This document shows, piece after piece, positions 25,239 to 36,920 of a DNA stretch of 64,000 nucleotides. Below the pieces are notes generated by a model, which was not told the origin of the DNA, did no database searches, and saw only the letters and a list, made by a program, of their open reading frames with translations. A program made the translations under genes and the position numbers. The stretch comes from Phorcus lineatus (Eukaryota > Mollusca > Gastropoda > Trochida > Trochidae): assembly GCA_921293015.1 (NCBI GenBank), contig OV121096.1, forward strand, positions 25,617,729 through 25,681,728, given 5' to 3'. Numbering within the stretch: position 1 is the first letter of the stretch; the number at the start of each line of letters is the position of its first letter.

Positions 25239-25529
25239 AGTGCGTTCGGCTTCGGTTTAAGAGGTCCGTGGTTCGAATCCGGCCAGCTGGGGCTCGGCAA
25301 CTTCGTCTGCAGTAGAGAACTGTTTTACATGTAGTAAGGTTTGGGTGCAATGATACTCTGAATTTCAGTGCAGTACCGCCCACGGTTCGCTAGGTCCAGT
25401 AAATGCTCGCAGGTTTCACTGCAGTGCATAGCCACAATGGTGATGTGTGTTTTCTCCCGTCATAATACTAGCAGCCGTGATATAAGTGAAATACTCTTGA
25501 AAGCGGCGTTAAACCCGAAATCACCTCAC
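25239..25529 (+). repeat. tRNA-derived SINE, copy A
   Basis: The B box GTGGTTCGAATCC lies at 25268-25280. A body of about 250 bases follows and ends in GAAAGCGGCGTTAAACCC and CACCTCAC. The same body is found inverted at 36650-36920, sharing GCAGTAGAGAACTGTT, GTAAGGTTTGG, GGTTCGCTAG and GATATAAGTGAAATACT. The GCGGCGTTAAACC end is one I associate with mollusc SINEs. Confidence 0.85.
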
Positions 25530-27864
25530 ATTCGTTTCAACTTTTCTTACGACAGGTGAATTAGAGTTAAAGAAGTCAAAAGGCAGATGTTCAAGGGGAC
25601 TTTCTCCACAATAACGCTTCTCTAACATCAACTACAGTTAAAACAAGACAAAGTATATGTAAACGGAACAATTTACAATTTGTACTTTAATATTTTGTCG
25701 GTTTTGTGCGGATCCGAGATTTATGGTCCTTGATGACACCTTATTGTACTGAAAGGTTTCCAACCTCGACTTTCGTGTGGACCATCGAAAAATATTAACG
25801 TCCTCGGCTGATGATAGAATAGTTACCGTTCTTGACGATGTCCTTTCAAATAGTTGAGTTTCAGTTTACATGCGGCACGGAAGGAGTTAATAGAAATGAC
25901 TAATTCCAAGCCCGCTGATTCTAGAAATATCATTCTTGACGAGGCCCCTTGCCGTGAACAACTGACACAAACTCATGCATATTTTATTAATCGTTGATTG
26001 CTATTCGAGAAGCATGCACTTTTATCGATTACTTACAATAGCTTACTGGCGTTTCTTCACTTTACTACCAATCTGTGTGAGGTCTGATTGTTACATTGAC
26101 TTTTACAGGTAAACAGCGCTGCTAGCCACCTATTGATAACAAAAGAGATAGGGTTAACATGGTATTTTGTAGTGTGACCACAGTCAAGGAGATATATGGG
26201 TTTGTGTATTATTCATTGGTTTAAAACTTCTTCGTTCGATAGAAATACACCATTTAAAACAAGAAACGCAAAGGTCATTTTGAGGAGTTTTGTATTTGTG
26301 TGAAATCGGTTAACGATGCAAATTTTTTATTTAAAGCTATACATTTATAGAAATGGTTTATGCGTTTCTTGTTTGAACCAGATGCGACGGTACAAGTATA
26401 TTTGAGATATACTAACACTCTCGCAATAGTATAGCTTTCTCGGTTCGAGCCTCAGTGGTTTATGACAAAGATTTATTTTAAAAACTACGGAAGAAAAATG
26501 CTTAAATTTTTAATTCAACAGATGATCAAACAGATGGCTTCAAACATAATCTTAATGGTTTAGTTGACTACAAGCAGACCAAAGAGTTTTAATTTGAAAT
26601 CAGAAACATCTCAATCAATAATAAACTTCCACATGAAAACAGTATTCGTCAACATCGACAATGTATTCTTTAGACTAACGTATGTTTGCGATGTCATCGT
26701 TCTCATATTAATCGATTTATGATAGTAAACAATTGTTCAAAATCAATATTTCTTGATATGCATCGGTAACATTGCCGCTTAGTATCGACTGGTACGTACT
26801 TGATCTCAATACATGTACATGATCGAGGCATCTATTGATTAATGCGCACTCTCACATGTTTGTAATAATGAATGCCTTTGTTAAGGCTTAGAATATGTAT
26901 TTCATTACATTCATTTATCAATAAACACAACAAAATACAATACACCATAAATGTAGAAAATATATGCTGATTTTTACACATTTACTGTCAATAAAATCAA
27001 TAAACACAACAAAACTAAAGTACACCATAAATGCAAAAAATGTTTTGCTGATTTTTATGTTTATTTATAATGCTGTTTCAACAAAAATATCTTTCTTAAC
27101 ATATAGAGTTAATTCCTAAGATTGCGAACACATTTGGAATAAAAACCTAAACGATAAGCCTTAAAGCGAAAAGAACGATTTCAATGTCTTTTGGTTCATG
27201 GCCTTGCAAAGAAAATTACGTTTTCTTCTAAACTTTCTAACAAAGATTTGCAATCATAGATCAAGAAAATTACAAACTATTTAAAGACTTAAACATATTC
27301 GCAAAATTGTGAAATTGTATGTCGATTGTGATATGGTTAGAAAAATATGTTATCATAAGTTGTCTTTACAAAAATAGTTTTTCTTTCATTTTCATTTCAA
27401 AAGCTAGAACTCGTAGTCAGTAGGCCAATGAGAAAACGAGTCTAATATATTTGCCAGTTGTCTAAAAAGATGTATACATTTCTTTCTAACCTGGAAATAA
27501 GCTTTTTAAAAAAACCGATGTCATTAAACCGACACAGCAGTCCCCAGTGCGAGTTGACCATCAACACAGCATTGTAATTATATTAGCGCTAACTAAGGTG
27601 AATTCCCTGCCGAATAGAGCGCGATCAATTATAACAAGAAACGGGAGTCATCAATTAGATATGAAGGCATAATGCAACAATAGAGTTCAGGGCTTTTTAC
27701 ATATTCAGTATACGTCTTAAAATCAATAATCACCGTCATATAGCGCTCAACACGGAAAGCGGCGTTTGAAAAGGCAGGACACACGATTTCAAGGCCAAGC
27801 AAATACTAGCACATATGCGAGGAAAGGGGAAAGATCAGCGGAAAGGGAAATGATCTAGTCTTAA
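25530..27864. other. Non-coding stretch upstream of the SWIM gene
   Basis: No coding exon seen. A tandem duplication lies at 26920-27058, listed separately. No TATA box is apparent just upstream of 27889. Confidence 0.45.
26920..27058. repeat. Tandem duplication, unit about 79 bp, two copies
   Basis: AATAAACACAACAAAA, TACACCATAAATG and GCTGATTTTTA occur in order at 26920-26978 and again at 26999-27058, with a few substitutions. Confidence 0.85.
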
Positions 27865-27888
27865 TGAGCTTTACACGTCTATAGGAAC

Positions 27889-28994
27889 ATGGCGATGTTA
27901 AGCGATACGACGGACATGTTTTGGACGCGCTCTCCAACTGCGGAAGAAATTCCTTGGTTTAGTTGTGAACACATTTTGGTGTATCTCGCCTCACGTGGGA
28001 AAGACAGAAACATCATGCGAGGTCGTGAGCGATACAGGGCTGGGTATGTCCATGAAGTATTTATGACAAAACCAAACGGAAGTGATCGTGTTTATTTAAA
28101 AGCAAAATGTGCCCAAAAGAACTACAACCACTGCTATGACATTTGTGTACAGCTCTCCAGAGAAACGGGGGAAGTGAGGAAAGCGGAATGCACGTGCAAT
28201 CCATTCAGGTAGGTTCAAGCTTTGTTAGTTTTATACTAGTCTATTAATTTTTAATATGAGTATGGATATATTACTTACCCAAGGGAAATACATCTCTTAT
28301 ATATCACACTTCAGATTACCTTTACCTCTGATTTGATAAATAGATATTTGATACGTGAATAACTCTTTCTGGTAATCTTTGATGGTGTACAAGATTTGTG
28401 ATGGATGTCTGTTTCAGATTCAATGTAGTATAGTTTGAATCCACTAGACCGCATGGTTCAACGGATACCTAGATCAATAGCCTTTGTTTGCTAAGGTTAA
28501 TCCCACGGGAAATATAACTCATATTTTCTATCATGTCCGTGGCTTAGGGGACCACACGCTTGAAATGAAAAACAGGCTTATTCTGCTCGCTGAATAATTG
28601 TTTTATTTATTCATTCAAAATAACTATTGCCTTATAACGTATTAGCATGTTATCTTGGCAGCGGATACGCATATAAAACAACCTTCAATTTCCTTTTTTG
28701 TAAAGATTTATTGGCTTAATTGATGTTTATATTCCCTTACGTGGATTGTTCCTATGGAGTAATCTCGTTCTAAACATCATGACAACGATACACTGTCATT
28801 AATAAATAATGCGGCTATATACAATAATGACTATATCTCGTTTCAGAAAGCACACAGCTGCCTGCAAACACGTTGCCGGGGTTTTATTCGATTTTGTGGA
28901 GTTCTGGCAATCAGGATTAAAGGAGTTGCAGCCCCAGTACCGACCGCACGAGCATGTCTGTCGGCGTCCACCTGTGAGTAATAATCGGGAATGA
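27889..28994 (+). CDS. SWIM-type zinc-finger protein, two exons seen
   Basis: Exon 1 is 27889-28208 (donor GTAGGT) and exon 2 starts at 28847 after TTTCAG. The phases join to give CTCNPFRKHTAACKHVAGVL, which fits the SWIM zinc motif CxC-x9-CxH at the junction, as in known SWIM domains. ATG 27889 is the first after an in-frame stop at 27865 and sits in a good start context (GGAACATGG). Reading to the stop at 28992 gives 155 residues. However, a strong donor GTGAGTAA at 28974 keeps the frame at 149 codons, so the gene may continue in further exons. SWIM domains bind DNA or protein and occur in both host and transposon proteins. The specific function is unknown. Confidence 0.8.
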
Positions 28995-29328
28995 TGTCAC
29001 TGATGACGTCAGATACGTAGACACGTTTATTCACGGTGATCGTCTGTATCGAAGTACGAGAATACTGTTGGAAAGCTTGGCTTACTAAAGGCGGGCCGTT
29101 CAGCATCCGATTGAATAAAATCATTGCCAAGGAACAATGATGACGTCACTGATGACGTCATTCATTTACAAAAAATGATGAATATGATCACTGCTCTAAG
29201 ACAGTGTCAAATAACAGATGACATTGAAGGTGTCATGTCATACTTGTAAGTACTATTTGAGTCACGAAAAATGGAATCTTGTCCTTTGGGACAGCGTTGA
29301 TCAATGACGTGATGTATTACAAGACGTC
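28991..29328. promoter_or_regulatory. Cluster of CRE-like TGACGTCA palindromes
   Basis: TGATGTCACTGATGACGTCA lies at about 28992-29011 and TGATGACGTCACTGATGACGTCA at 29138-29160. Weaker ATGACGTGATG and GACGTCAC words follow at about 29304-29328. TGACGTCA is the CREB/ATF consensus. The two doublets share spacing and flanks, so they may be a repeat or a regulatory cluster. Proximity to the SWIM gene is the only functional hint. Confidence 0.45.
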
Positions 29329-30370
29329 ACACATAATCCAAAAGTTTCGGGCAGCACACACAACGAAATACGTGCCCTATGACGATATCTTATGAAAAAA
29401 TCGTTCCGAAACCAAAAGAAGATTGAAACTGCTGACGTATTATATCTTTTTCATATGAAAATTATGAAACATTTTTTTTCATTGTTCGCTATGGCGGCTC
29501 TCTTTTCATCAGTAAGTGTTGATATATTTTACCGTATCTATTCTTCTCGATATCCAGTCTATTATTATAGGCACCTTTTCTTTCCCTCACACTTCTATCA
29601 TTTATCAAATTATGCTTGAAACGGAACCAATCATTTATGATGATATTTTCAAAACAACAGGGAATTCTATTAAAAAAAGTCAAATACGCCTTAATTTAGT
29701 AAAGTTAGTTATCTCTTTTACCATCAACGTGTTTACATATGTGACTTGATAATGGCAAGCTGTCAAGTTGGTGTGTAAAATGTAGACAGGAAATATTTTC
29801 TGAACAGTTTTATTTTAATTTACACTTGAAGAGCTTTGATAAGAACTTCTTTAAAAAAAAAGAAGACGCAATGTTAAAAAAAACGCTTTTTAAAATAAAA
29901 TTTTCATATTTCGTTCAACTTAAAACTTTATTTGCGGCTTCCCATAAGTAAGCGGTCACTTACGATCCTTCAGTCCATTTTTCAGGTATTCGCAATTTAA
30001 ATATACCCAATCGTGATTCTTATTATGAAATCATGATTAGTGTTAAGTTTCGGAAATCAATTAGCCTTTTCTACGATGATTCATAATCATTGTAAAAAGT
30101 TCTCAAATTCATTTAAGGCATTTTCAAATTCAAATACATAATTCTTTTTATGAAATCATGACGAGTATAGATTCGGAAAAATGATCAATCGGTAGCCATG
30201 CTGTCTATACATTTGCACGATGTTTCATAAATATTGTAAGAAATGGTTATATTTCTATACAACTTTTGACTTCCCTTGTCTTCCCATCAGTTCTTTGTTT
30301 AGTCAAAAAATTAACAAATTGAATGTAATATACCATCGTTTAGCTATCTAAGGATATTTCCCTCTTGCTG
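29000..30370. other. Non-coding stretch downstream of the SWIM gene
   Basis: No recognised exon. A diverged tandem duplication lies at 30018-30245, in which TATGAAATCATGA and TTTCATAA or TTCATAATCATTG phrases recur at about 130 bases. ORFs at 29392 and 29516 overlap and lack family motifs. Confidence 0.4.
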
Positions 30371-30379
30371 GTTTCAGGC

Positions 30380-30828
30380 CATCCTCGGCTACCCAAGGCT
30401 TCTGTTTCGATTGCCTTCACTGTAGCACCCCTCGGACTTTTAATCAGGATATTATGTACTGATTACCCGCCCTTGATAATATAAGCCAATGAAACTGTTT
30501 TTGAAACGTCGATTAGACCTTCCAGCCTGTCAAAAGACGTTGTTTTGCTCGCACAGAAATTGTATTGCTATTCCAGCTGTTAGCTCACGCTTTCATGTTT
30601 TCAACCAATCAGAAGAGAGGGCTTGTCTAGGCATGCGTTGAAAGGGATTGTTTTTAAGTCGGCGTTACCGCGTATATATAACCACATCTCGGATCAAGCT
30701 GTCGTAATCGGGTTATTGTTTCAAGGGGTGGGGGGAGGGGGTAATTTGAGTACAAATATTCTTGACAAAAATTCCCTGGAGTACCTTGTGAAGAGTATGG
30801 GAAAAAGAACCCTTGGTGACCGAAGATG
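30380..30828. mobile_element. MITE with long inverted repeats and 9-bp target duplication, copy 1
   Basis: The 449-base element starts CATCCTCGGCTACCCAAGG. Its reverse complement starts CATCTTCGGTCACCAAGGG, and the similarity continues for about 90 bases. GTTTCAGGC (9 bp) flanks it perfectly at 30371-30379 and 30829-30837. A second copy lies at 53048. A 9-bp duplication suits Mutator-like or Merlin-type transposases. There is no coding capacity, so it is non-autonomous. Confidence 0.9.
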
Positions 30829-30839
30829 GTTTCAGGCGT

Positions 30840-32180
30840 GAAATTCAAACAATAAAACATGGCTTGCTTGGTCTTTCAGACTTGGAATGCTATTGGTATA
30901 TGTTAATGTTGATTTCTCACGTTCCATGTAGATGATATCAATATCAATATCAATAGAAAAAGTTCATTTATTTTCTCTGAAGTCAAGTGCCTGACATCAT
31001 GAGGAATCTGCTGATGTGATTAACCCCTGTACGCCCAATTGAAAACTCATCAGATTATCAATTTTAATTTTTAAGAGATATCCGAGGTGCTAATTTATCA
31101 GAATATATCTTGAAAGTTGATCGCAGGCAAACCATTAATTTTCATTTACATTACCATTTGTCAACATTCACCTTGTACCACTTCGCAACTTTGAATTTCC
31201 ATTTTACACCCTTGAATGATTCTATGCACTAATGTTGTATATTATGTGTCTTATATTGTAATGGTTCATTCTTCAACCACAATATCACGTATGGTGTAGA
31301 TGATTGATGTAAATAATAATTCTTTTTGAGAACGTATGCTGTATTTTGTGGCAACGAATACAGAAAGTAAATATAAACATATATATATAAATATATAATA
31401 TATATATAATATATAAAGGCAACGAAATCTTCTATGCAAGTGATTATTCAATAATCAAGACGAATCGCCTATATGATTTGGTTTTAACTTATTGGATAAG
31501 CCTTGTTTTAACTTCTGCCTATAACATAAATAACTTACTCGTAGGTCCATTTGGCTGAATGGTTACGTTTTCATAAATTCAATTATGTCGATCTGTGCCT
31601 AACACTGAACTTCTGGGTTTAAATCCTGAAATGTAGTTGTTCCGAAAACTTACAAATTTGCACTATTGCTGATAGTGTGATCTCAAATATAACCTATTGT
31701 TATTCATAACCAACTCAATTCAAACCTGATCAAGCCTTATCATGTTGTAGTGCAAAATGTTATATTTAATCTCTTTCAATTTTTAGTAAATAGAATGAAA
31801 TTTGTCGCGATTTTTACGACATCTATCGTTTATCGGTTCTCAAGTTTTTATTATCATTGTTATAATATTTCATATTTGTAAGATTGATTCCATCTACATT
31901 TTCTTATTACACTTTTGATGAGAGGCGTAGATAAGGATAGAAACAACTTCTAAGTTAGAGGTAATGTGGATGTTTGAATGATCGAACGTAAAACCTGAAT
32001 ATCATTGATTTATGAATATTTTTTCATATGATCAGCAAATACCAAAATGAATTAAAGTGATAGTGCTAGATTAATCAAGTGCCTATACACAGTGTTTGAA
32101 AGACCTTAAGTCTTATATATTTTCAATGAGGACTTTTAAAGAAGAATTTTACATTTGAATTGATGAAATGTTAAAATGGC
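30840..32180. other. Non-coding stretch, nothing recognised
   Basis: Short AT microsatellite near 31376-31416. No exon or inverted-repeat element recognised. Confidence 0.45.
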
Positions 32181-32184
32181 AGCT

Positions 32185-32800
32185 CTGATGCCTTATCTGT
32201 GATTGGTTGATTTCGAAGGTCACACTGATTACCTTAATTGTGATTGGCTGCCTAAAAAGGTAAGAAAATGACCTCATTGACTGTTTCACTTCACCTAATG
32301 TTTGATTTGCTGTGTAGAGAGGCGAAAATATTGACTTCGTGATTGTCTGACTATAAATGTCGAACTGATGAACTCATTTGTGATTGGCTGACTGTAAAGG
32401 TCACAATAGTGATCTCACCACTGATTGGCTGATTGTAACCATCAATCTGATGACGTACTGATGAACTCATTTTTGTTTGGCTGACTGTAAATGTCACAGT
32501 GGTGATCTCGTCAATGATTGGCTGATTGTAACCATCAATCTGAAGACCTCTAGAAATGTAACTGATAACCTTAGAAAAGTTGCTAAGTTGAGCTTAGCCA
32601 TTGACTTCTGTGATTGGCTGAGAATGTTTTTGAATCCTGATGCCATCCTAGATTGGATGAAGTGAAAGATGACAATGTTGATCTTGTCTGTGATTGGCTG
32701 AGAATTTTTTTGAATCCTGATGCAATCTCTGATTGGATGAATTGAAAGATGACAAATGTTGATCTTGTCTGTGATTGGCTGATAAGGAAGATCGACCAGT
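32185..32800. repeat. Array of GTGATTGGCTGA repeats (inverted CCAAT)
   Basis: The core TGATTGGCTGA or a close variant occurs about ten times in 600 bases, often followed by TGTAAAGGTCAC or ATCAATCTGATGAC. Near the right end, a unit of about 79 bases (GATTGGCTGAGAAT, TGAATCCTGATG, GAAAGATGACAA, GTTGATCTTGTC) is repeated in tandem. The order is irregular and the copies decayed. ATTGG is the reverse of a CCAAT box, so NF-Y binding is possible but unproven. Confidence 0.75.
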
Positions 32801-34270
32801 GACCTCAGCAGCCGGATGTTTAAAAGTTTTAAGTGTTTTGAAAATCCCATGTTCTTACTGGTGCCTCTTACGTGATACCTCCAATCAAACATTGTGCTAC
32901 TAGGAATGAATCCATGGATCAAATATTAAATCTTTATTGTCATCTTACATATTCTAATAACTTTTATTATGTTTTTTGTATACTGTGTTTTCGCTAACTT
33001 CAATGATTTTTGAATTTTTAAACTAAATTGTTAGTTTAGTTTTCATTTTTTCAAAATTATCGCTTTTTACACTATTTCTACATGATTACTTTCACATTGG
33101 TCACACATTTTTTTCTAAATTACCTACTTGTCATCACGTATGATATTTACTCACGATTATTTATATTTATCCAACATCAAAATTCGAAAAGGATTGTCGA
33201 AAATTCTGTAATCTCATTGCGTCAAATAAATAACAGATATTTTTTTGCAATTAGTTTCAAAATAACAAAGTATAGATAGTGATTGACAGCATAGTGTATT
33301 TTCCGTAAAATCAGTATCATGTCTAAATAAACTTTATTCATGCTTCCTTTCCTGGCAATCATGAACTTCCTACCACGGAATCAATAGAATTTTCAGATAG
33401 AATTTATCAATCAAACCCACAAACTGGATTAAAATAATCATTACTGTGACCTTTAATGACAGGTTCCCAAGACAGTGATTTAGCCTATGCGCTTACCTGT
33501 CTATTAAGACTTGATGTATTATTCTATATTGAGCATTCTATACAAGAAGTATACCTGTAAATACTGAACATCGACACTCCTTTTGTTTTTAACTTTTAGC
33601 AGTGAAACAATTAATTTATGTAGAGCGAGTGATTGTAAAAATATGCTTATTTAAAATGCACATATATAATATTATGCAGTGAACGTTTTTACAATAATAT
33701 GAATTTTGCCTTTGCTTTAAGCGTCTATTGAACAAACATGTTTATGTGATGATGAGTTAATATTTATCTATTCCATGTCTGAATGCACTCCTCTGTATTA
33801 TGATTTTAAACACGTATTTACTATTCTCTTTGTCTTAAAATCATAGCTAATGAAAATTTATGTCGGGATTTGAATGAAAATTTAAAGTCATATTTTCTAT
33901 TGCACAATGAATCGGTTTCGAGTTGCTGCACATATCAAAACCTAGCTTCTCCCCAAGTCATAACTAATGATCCCCAATACCTGGCTAACTTAAGACTTGC
34001 AGCATTTCACCAAATTAATTCTCTGTGCTCGCCCTGCAATGAGAAATCTCACGAAAATTGCCAGTTTTTGACGGAGAGGACGTGATTTTTGGCGTTTAGT
34101 AGCAAGGTTTCGATTAGCCAGTGATGGAGAGTGGTGAGAGTAGTGGCTTGCAGGGGAAGATGATAGTTAGACAAAATCTAAGGTTCACTTCGAAACAATT
34201 CTTTGACAAACCGTAGAATACATGAAGTGTTTTGGATAATTTTGTCTTTGTGCTAAGAGACCACATCTAA
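32801..34270. other. Non-coding stretch, nothing recognised
   Basis: No exon or repeat structure recognised beyond AT-rich runs. Confidence 0.45.
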
Positions 34271-34284
34271 ACCATAAATTACTG

Positions 34285-34480
34285 CGGTACACTCTCTCTA
34301 AACCGACACCTTTTTGGACTTTCATCAGGAAATTCATCGTTTAAGAGAGATGTGTGATTAGGAGAATACTCGGCGAATAACGACACATATGGAACCAAAT
34401 AGCTGACTTGATAAAAAAGGAGAATATCGGATTAGTGGGATGTCAGTTTCGAGTACACAGTACACTCCTTTCGTCATGTA
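34285..34480. mobile_element. Possible decayed Tigger-like MITE
   Basis: GTACACTCTCTCTAAACCGACAC at the left recalls the ends near 44946 and of pogo/Tigger elements. The right side reads GATGTCAGTTTCGAGTACAC followed by AGTACACTCC. The pairing is poor and the ends are uncertain. Confidence 0.3.
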
Positions 34481-34520
34481 ATATAGGCTTTGGAACAATT
34501 TCATGTTCGTCTTAGACTAC

Positions 34521-34663
34521 ACAATTATTGACTTCAATTGAGGTTGATCCAGTGATTTATCGACCTTGGACATGTGATTTTCACAGAGGCGAAGCCGAGG
34601 TGAATATCACATGTCCAAGGTCGATAAATCATTGGATCAACCGAGTCTGAAGTCTATAATTGT
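34521..34663. repeat. Fold-back element, 58-bp arms
   Basis: Arms 34521-34578 and 34606-34663 pair almost perfectly, differing in a 5-base block and two single sites. The 27-base centre contains TTCAC, GAGGCGAAGCCGAG and GTGAA. Both ends read ACAATTAT inward. Probably a small palindromic MITE. Confidence 0.85.
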
Positions 34664-35001
34664 TTTATTATATGAATTAGGTCTTGAAATACCATTCTTC
34701 TGGTATTTCCGTTTGACCGGAATTTTCGAAATCTATTTTTATCCACCGGAGGTGTTTGGATTGTTATATCAACCTCTCGCAATACACACAGGTTGACATC
34801 GCTTGACGTCATTGCTGTCATGTGACCAAGTAGGCCAATCAGAAAGACGGAAATAATCCATTCATATAATAATTGTCGTTATTCCCTTTTAGTTCGAATT
34901 GAACTGGTTTGACACGATACCATAAATAAAGCTTATATAAACTTTTCACCGCTTGCTTCTAGCTTGAGAAGGTGGCAGAGAGACAGCAGACATTGAATTT
35001 G

Positions 35002-35206
35002 CAGTCTGATTAAAATCGACCGTGTTCCGAGGAATAAAAGTTTCAAAATATTGACTCTATCGAGATTCGAACTCTTTCTGTCTTGGCTATCCTCTCCACT
35101 AGGACCTAGTGGAGAGGATAGCCTAGACACATAGAGTTCGAATCTCGATAGACTCAATATTTTGAAACTTTTATTCCTCAGAACACGGCCGATTTTAATC
35201 AGACTG
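35002..35206. repeat. Near-perfect 205-bp palindrome with tRNA-like boxes
   Basis: Arms of 102 bases (35002-35103 and 35105-35206) around a single A at 35104 differ at only a handful of sites. Each arm carries a B-box-like GAGTTCGAATCTC and, toward the centre, an A-box-like CCTAGTGGAGAGGATAG, placed head to head. This suggests two opposed tRNA-derived units. No protein is encoded. Confidence 0.9.
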
Positions 35207-36640
35207 TTGAATTTGTTCCCAATTGCCACGGATGGAATGATTTAGCAAGATAAGAGAATGATAAGTCTTGCATGAAAAAGGTTGTAAAGAGGTAATATAT
35301 ACATAATTGTTTCTATGCCCAATTGTCACGTGTGCTTATTATGATATTTAAGATCTTCTACACCACCCATAAACATGTTATCGAAATAAACATACTTTTT
35401 CATCATTTTATAACCATTAGTTCTGTTATTTCTTGATCCAGTCGGTAAACAACACTGTCATCAAACGGCATGCAAAATGTTCGTGGTTCGAATCCAGGCC
35501 AAAGACTTAAATGCTTTATGTTTTTTTGTATTGGGTTACGTTGAATCTTGTATTCTAATTTTAACCCTTTGTGTCACGTTTTTTCATTGCAGGTAGTCTC
35601 ACCGAGTTGGTTTTTGTTCATTGATAAAAGAAGTTATTCTTAATTTTGATTTTTAATAACATTTTTACTCATGTTTGTTAGTGTCGCGAAAGGAAGTGAC
35701 TCTTTGAGAATTGAAACATTAGGCTATTTCCATTTATACTGTGATCTATAATTTTATTCATTTTTATTTCTTGATTTCAAAACAAATAATGATCCTAATT
35801 ATTCTGTGGAAATTAAAATTAGGATATCAGGTATGAAATATTTAAGTATTATATTGTGTAATAGTTTCATAAGTTTTTTTAGTGTAAGTACAATAAATCT
35901 GCTTTATCAAAACAAACAAAAACACTATCTTATGAGAACTTTTCTTTTTGTTGTTACATCAATTAACATCTATTATTCTCCAAATTGATGTTGTCAATAT
36001 ACGTGAGAGATTACGGATCGAAACAGTTTAGCAAATAAACAAATAAAAATCTTTCATAAAAGTTTCCATTACATCCTGTTTATACAGAAATCTATATACA
36101 TATTTTGATAACAAATCCACCTGTCTGCAGCAATGGCCTGTAAAACATCAAATATAGCTTGGGGTGAATCGATTATCTCCCCTTCGACACTTCAATACCT
36201 TACAGATGCGCCCGAGGGGCCAATCCTGGTTCCCTGCGTAAGTTACACTGCGCTATGTTTAGCGCAGCTTAGCGTACCCTGGGAACTAGGATGCCATCCG
36301 AATCTTATCTTCTTTCAATTCCGAAATTAACCATACATAACTAGGACTATTTTTGCCTCAAGTTTTACCATCAATTGATCGCTCAGTCGGTAAACATTGG
36401 CCAATCTCCATTTAGACCATTAAACATCTATCATAGAAGCGTCAAGGGATCTTGTACCATGATCAGTTCAAACATTCAAGAATAACGTTTAAAGGCACTG
36501 TAACAATTTTATGATATGGGGGTAAATAAGGGGGTTCTCGCAAACGTAAAAAAGTTACCAATTTCAAGGTAATTTAGTGATCAATAAAAGGACTTCTTAT
36601 GAAGAACGTACCAAGTTTGGTTAGGATAAATGTATTCATA
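35207..36640. other. Non-coding stretch, scattered B-box remnant
   Basis: CGTGGTTCGAATCCAGGCC at about 35480-35498 is an isolated tRNA-like B box with no recognisable body. No exon seen. A TTAAAGGCACTGTAAC word near 36490 may be one end of a MITE whose other end I could not find. Confidence 0.4.
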
Positions 36641-36649
36641 TCCTTATGA

Positions 36650-36920
36650 GGTGAGGTGATTTGGGTTTGAAACCGCTTTCAAAAGTATTTCACTTATATC
36701 GCGGCTGATAAATTATTGCTGGGAGTAAGCCCGAAACACCATTGTGTCTTTGCATTGTGGTGAAATCTGCGAGCATCGGCCGGAACTAGCGAACCATCGG
36801 TAATACTGCACTGAATTTTAGTGTAACATTGCAGCCAAACCTTACTGCGTGTAGAACAGTTCTCTACTGCAAACAAAGTAGCCGAGCCCCTGGCGGGATT
36901 CAAACCACGAACGCGCATTT
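36650..36920 (-). repeat. tRNA-derived SINE, copy B
   Basis: This is the reverse-complement relative of the SINE at 25239-25529, collinear over its whole length. On minus it begins TGCGCGTTCGTGGTTTGAAT (B box) and ends GAAAGCGGTTTCAAACCC, CACCTCAC. Identity looks like about 75-80 percent by eye. Confidence 0.85.

Noticed and set aside
25268-25280. tRNA gene from the B box GTGGTTCGAATCC
   Set aside because: No acceptor or anticodon arm fits; the B box heads a SINE whose body recurs at 36650.
28843-29130. 95-residue minus-strand ORF over the SWIM exon 2
   Set aside because: It is the antisense shadow of the SWIM exon and has no family motif or start context.
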